Shown here in pieces: positions 61,747-64,000 of a DNA stretch of 64,000 nt; position 1 is the stretch's first letter; every line of letters begins with the position of its first letter. The notes below the pieces were generated by a model. That model did not search any database. It worked only from the letters and a program-made list of their open reading frames with translations, and had not been told where the DNA came from. The DNA comes from Salinivirgaceae bacterium (lineage in GTDB: Bacteria; Bacteroidota; Bacteroidia; Bacteroidales; SZUA-534). The DNA lies in assembly GCA_017474765.1 (NCBI GenBank), contig JAFVGW010000035.1, forward strand, positions 1-64,000, in the 5' to 3' direction. Both the position numbers and the translations under genes were made by a program.

Positions 61747-64000
61747 ATGAGCGGTAAATTTCCAGAATACAAGCAGTTGGACTTGTCGCAGATTAACAAA
61801 GACGTCCTTGAGCAATGGAACAAGGACAACACCTTTCAGAAAAGTATCGACACTCGCGCGGGACACCCGAAATTCATCTTCTTCGAAGGTCCGCCGTCGG
61901 CTAACGGAATGCCTGGCATTCACCACGTTATGGCGCGAAGCATTAAGGATATCATCTGCCGATACAAGACGCTGCAGGGCTTTCTGGTCGACCGCAAGGC
62001 TGGCTGGGACACTCACGGCCTGCCCGTTGAGTTGGGCGTTGAGAAGCAACTGGGCATCACCAAGGAAGACATCGGCAAGAAAATCAGCGTTGACGACTAC
62101 AACCACGCCTGCCGTTCCGAAGTTATGAAGTACACCGCCCAATGGCGCGACCTGACCGCCAAAATGGGCTACTGGGTGAATATGGACGACCCCTACATCA
62201 CCTACGACAACCGCTACATCGAGACGCTTTGGTATCTGCTTAAAACCATCTATAACAAGGGGTTACTCTACAAGGGATACACCATTCAGCCGTACTCGCC
62301 CGCCGCTGGAACGGGCCTTTCGACTCACGAGTTGAACCAACCTGGCTGCTACCGCGACGTGAAGGACACCACCTGCACCGCACAGTTTAAGGTTACGGAC
62401 GCTGACAATCAGTTGGTTAAAGATATTCTGGCGAAAGCCGACGCCGACCACAAGCAACTCTTCATTCTGGCCTGGACCACCACGCCGTGGACCCTGCCGT
62501 CGAACACCGCATTGTGCGTCGGACCGAAGATTGACTATGTGGCCGTTGAGACCAAGAACCCATACACCGAGCAGGCTTGCACGGTGATTGTGGCCAAATC
62601 GCGTTTCAGCGCCTATTTCAACGATAAGAACCCTGGCACGGTGATTGCCGAAATGAAGGGCACCGACCTTGTGGGCATCCACTACGAGCAGTTGTTCCCG
62701 TGGGTTGACCCGTGCGAACTGGTTGACAAACAAATTGTTAACAAGAAAGCCGACGCTTTCCGCGTCATTCCTGGCGACTATGTTACCACCGAAGACGGTA
62801 CGGGCATCGTTCACATTGCGCCCACGTTCGGCGCCGACGACGCCAAGGTGGCCAAGGCCGCTGGAATCCCGTCGCTGTTTATGATTAACAAGGCTGGCGA
62901 GACTCGCCCAATGGTTGACCTGACTGGCAAATACTACTTCACCGCCGACCTTGACGAGCAGTTTGTGCGCGATTTTGTCAACATCGGCATCTACAAGGAA
63001 TATGAAGGCCGCTGGGTGAAGAACGCCTACGACCCGCAGTTCACCGTCGACGGAAAATATGACGAGCAGGCGGCGCAGAAGGCCGAGAATCTCGACATCT
63101 TCATCTGTATGAAAATGAAGGCCGAAGGCACTGTCTATAAGATTGAAAAACACGTGCATAACTATCCGCACTGCTGGCGCACCGACAAACCTGTGCTCTA
63201 CTATCCGCTCGACAGTTGGTTCATCAAGGCCACTGCCGTGAAAGACCAAATGGTGGAACTGAACAAGACCATCAACTGGAAGCCGCAGAGCACTGGCGAA
63301 GGCCGTTTTGGCAAGTGGCTCGAAAACATCAACGACTGGAACCTGAGCCGCTCGCGCTACTGGGGCACGCCGCTGCCCATCTGGCGCACCGAGGACGGCG
63401 CCGAGCAACTCTGCATAGGGTCGGTTGAGGAACTCTGCGCCGAGATTGAGAAGGCTGTGGCCGCGGGCGTTATGAAAGAGAATCCGTACACGGCCAAGGG
63501 CTTCAAGGTTGGCGATTACTCGAAAGAGAACTACGACAAGATTGACCTGCATCGCCCCTACATCGACGCTGTGGTGCTGGTTTCGCCCGCTGGCAAACCA
63601 ATGTACCGCGAGAAAGACCTGATTGACGTGTGGTTCGACTCGGGCGCAATGCCGTTCGCGCAGCGCCACTGGCCGTTTGAGCACAAAGACGATTTCGACA
63701 CGCTCTACCCCGCCGACTTCATTGCCGAGGGCGTCGACCAAACACGCGGCTGGTTCTACACTCTGCACGCCATCAGCACAATGATTAACGGCAAGGTGGC
63801 CTTCAAAAACATCATCTCGAACGGTCTTGTGCTCGACAAAAACGGCAGCAAAATGTCGAAGCGCCTGGGCAACGCCGTCGACCCGTTCGCCACTATCGAA
63901 AAATACGGTTCCGATCCGCTTCGCTGGTATATGATTACCAACGCGCAGCCGTGGGACAACCTGAAATTCGACATCGAAGGCGTTGACGAGGTGAAACGCA
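61747..64000 (+). CDS. ileS: Isoleucyl-tRNA synthetase, 5' part (751 codons in window)
   Basis: IleRS charges tRNA-Ile and edits Val. The first 751 codons are present and the frame is open to the window edge; full Bacteroidota IleRS is about 1100-1150 aa. Class I motifs: GMPGIHH (the HIGH motif, about 54-60) and KMSKR (about 702-706). The CP1 editing domain includes WTTTPWTLPSNTALCVG (about 245-261) and GTGIVHIAPTFGADD (about 353-367). The start MSGKFPEYKQLDLSQINKDV is family-typical. Confidence 0.97.
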   Translation, partial: MSGKFPEYKQLDLSQINKDVLEQWNKDNTFQKSIDTRAGHPKFIFFEGPPSANGMPGIHHVMARSIKDIICRYKTLQGFLVDRKAGWDTHGLPVELGVEKQLGITKEDIGKKISVDDYNHACRSEVMKYTAQWRDLTAKMGYWVNMDDPYITYDNRYIETLWYLLKTIYNKGLLYKGYTIQPYSPAAGTGLSTHELNQPGCYRDVKDTTCTAQFKVTDADNQLVKDILAKADADHKQLFILAWTTTPWTLPSNTALCVGPKIDYVAVETKNPYTEQACTVIVAKSRFSAYFNDKNPGTVIAEMKGTDLVGIHYEQLFPWVDPCELVDKQIVNKKADAFRVIPGDYVTTEDGTGIVHIAPTFGADDAKVAKAAGIPSLFMINKAGETRPMVDLTGKYYFTADLDEQFVRDFVNIGIYKEYEGRWVKNAYDPQFTVDGKYDEQAAQKAENLDIFICMKMKAEGTVYKIEKHVHNYPHCWRTDKPVLYYPLDSWFIKATAVKDQMVELNKTINWKPQSTGEGRFGKWLENINDWNLSRSRYWGTPLPIWRTEDGAEQLCIGSVEELCAEIEKAVAAGVMKENPYTAKGFKVGDYSKENYDKIDLHRPYIDAVVLVSPAGKPMYREKDLIDVWFDSGAMPFAQRHWPFEHKDDFDTLYPADFIAEGVDQTRGWFYTLHAISTMINGKVAFKNIISNGLVLDKNGSKMSKRLGNAVDPFATIEKYGSDPLRWYMITNAQPWDNLKFDIEGVDEVKR

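Noticed and set aside
62263..63768. 501-codon open frame opposite ileS
   Set aside because: It is antisense to the IleRS catalytic and editing domains, whose frame is continuous from 61747 to the window edge.

Overview
The window is a chromosomal segment of a member of the Bacteroidota, most probably order Bacteroidales. Support: gldF/gldG next to a DUF4340 gene, a BT_3928-type DoxX gene next to tpiA, an S46 dipeptidyl-peptidase, bactofilin with AtpZ, three giant secreted proteins with type IX secretion (T9SS) sorting domains, and promoters that fit the Bacteroidota consensus (TTTG, about 19 nt, TAnnTTTG). I cannot name a genus or species.

Layout. 1-3725: tRNA-Phe (cut by the left edge), then gldF-gldG-DUF4340. 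3749-5072: a DUF4143-type AAA ATPase whose promoter is overlaid by three 20-bp palindromic repeats at an exact 40-bp period. 5593-7713: sufC-sufD without sufB. 7894-11309: a MacB/LolCDE-like ABC exporter with one frameshifted permease. 11558-18111: housekeeping (rsmA, mgtE, tmk, DoxX/BT_3928, tpiA) plus a GHKL ATPase/DUF4325 pair. 18112-18965: gene-free and dense in repeats. 18966-42200: two giant T9SS cargo proteins of 4247 and 3156 residues. Their heads differ (CUB plus BspA-type leucine-rich repeats; six GLUG modules), but their InlB-like stalks, sorting domains and about 220 bp of 3' flank are paralogous. 42633-47216: DUF262 protein, lipoprotein, YifB/ComM ATPase, and two AT-rich unknown envelope genes. 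47291-54741: trxA, trmD, Nif3-like, zinc-ribbon protein, atpZ-bactofilin, S46 peptidase, LolA-like protein and an unknown partner. 54773-55345: tRNA-Asn followed by a GIY-YIG gene enclosed by a direct repeat of the tRNA 3' half and its terminator. 55445-60508: a third giant CUB/LRR/InlB/T9SS protein on the minus strand. 60831-61455: a frameshifted outer-membrane-type protein. 61747 to the right edge: ileS.

How it fits together. Most genes are ordinary core functions. The distinctive biology is (1) a surface-adhesin repertoire that appears to evolve by joining new N-terminal heads to a conserved stalk, sorting domain and 3' UTR; (2) a small tRNA-associated unit carrying a GIY-YIG nuclease; (3) a polarized vocabulary of short degenerate words (for example GGCATTAGGCACTAGG, CACCCAACACCCAAC, GAGTCGCTTCGCTGTTTA) filling many gaps between genes in a recurring order; and (4) a palindrome, TCCCGATAGCTATCGGGA, that recurs and in one case sits inside a duplicated tRNA T-loop. 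Function is not established for any of these four.
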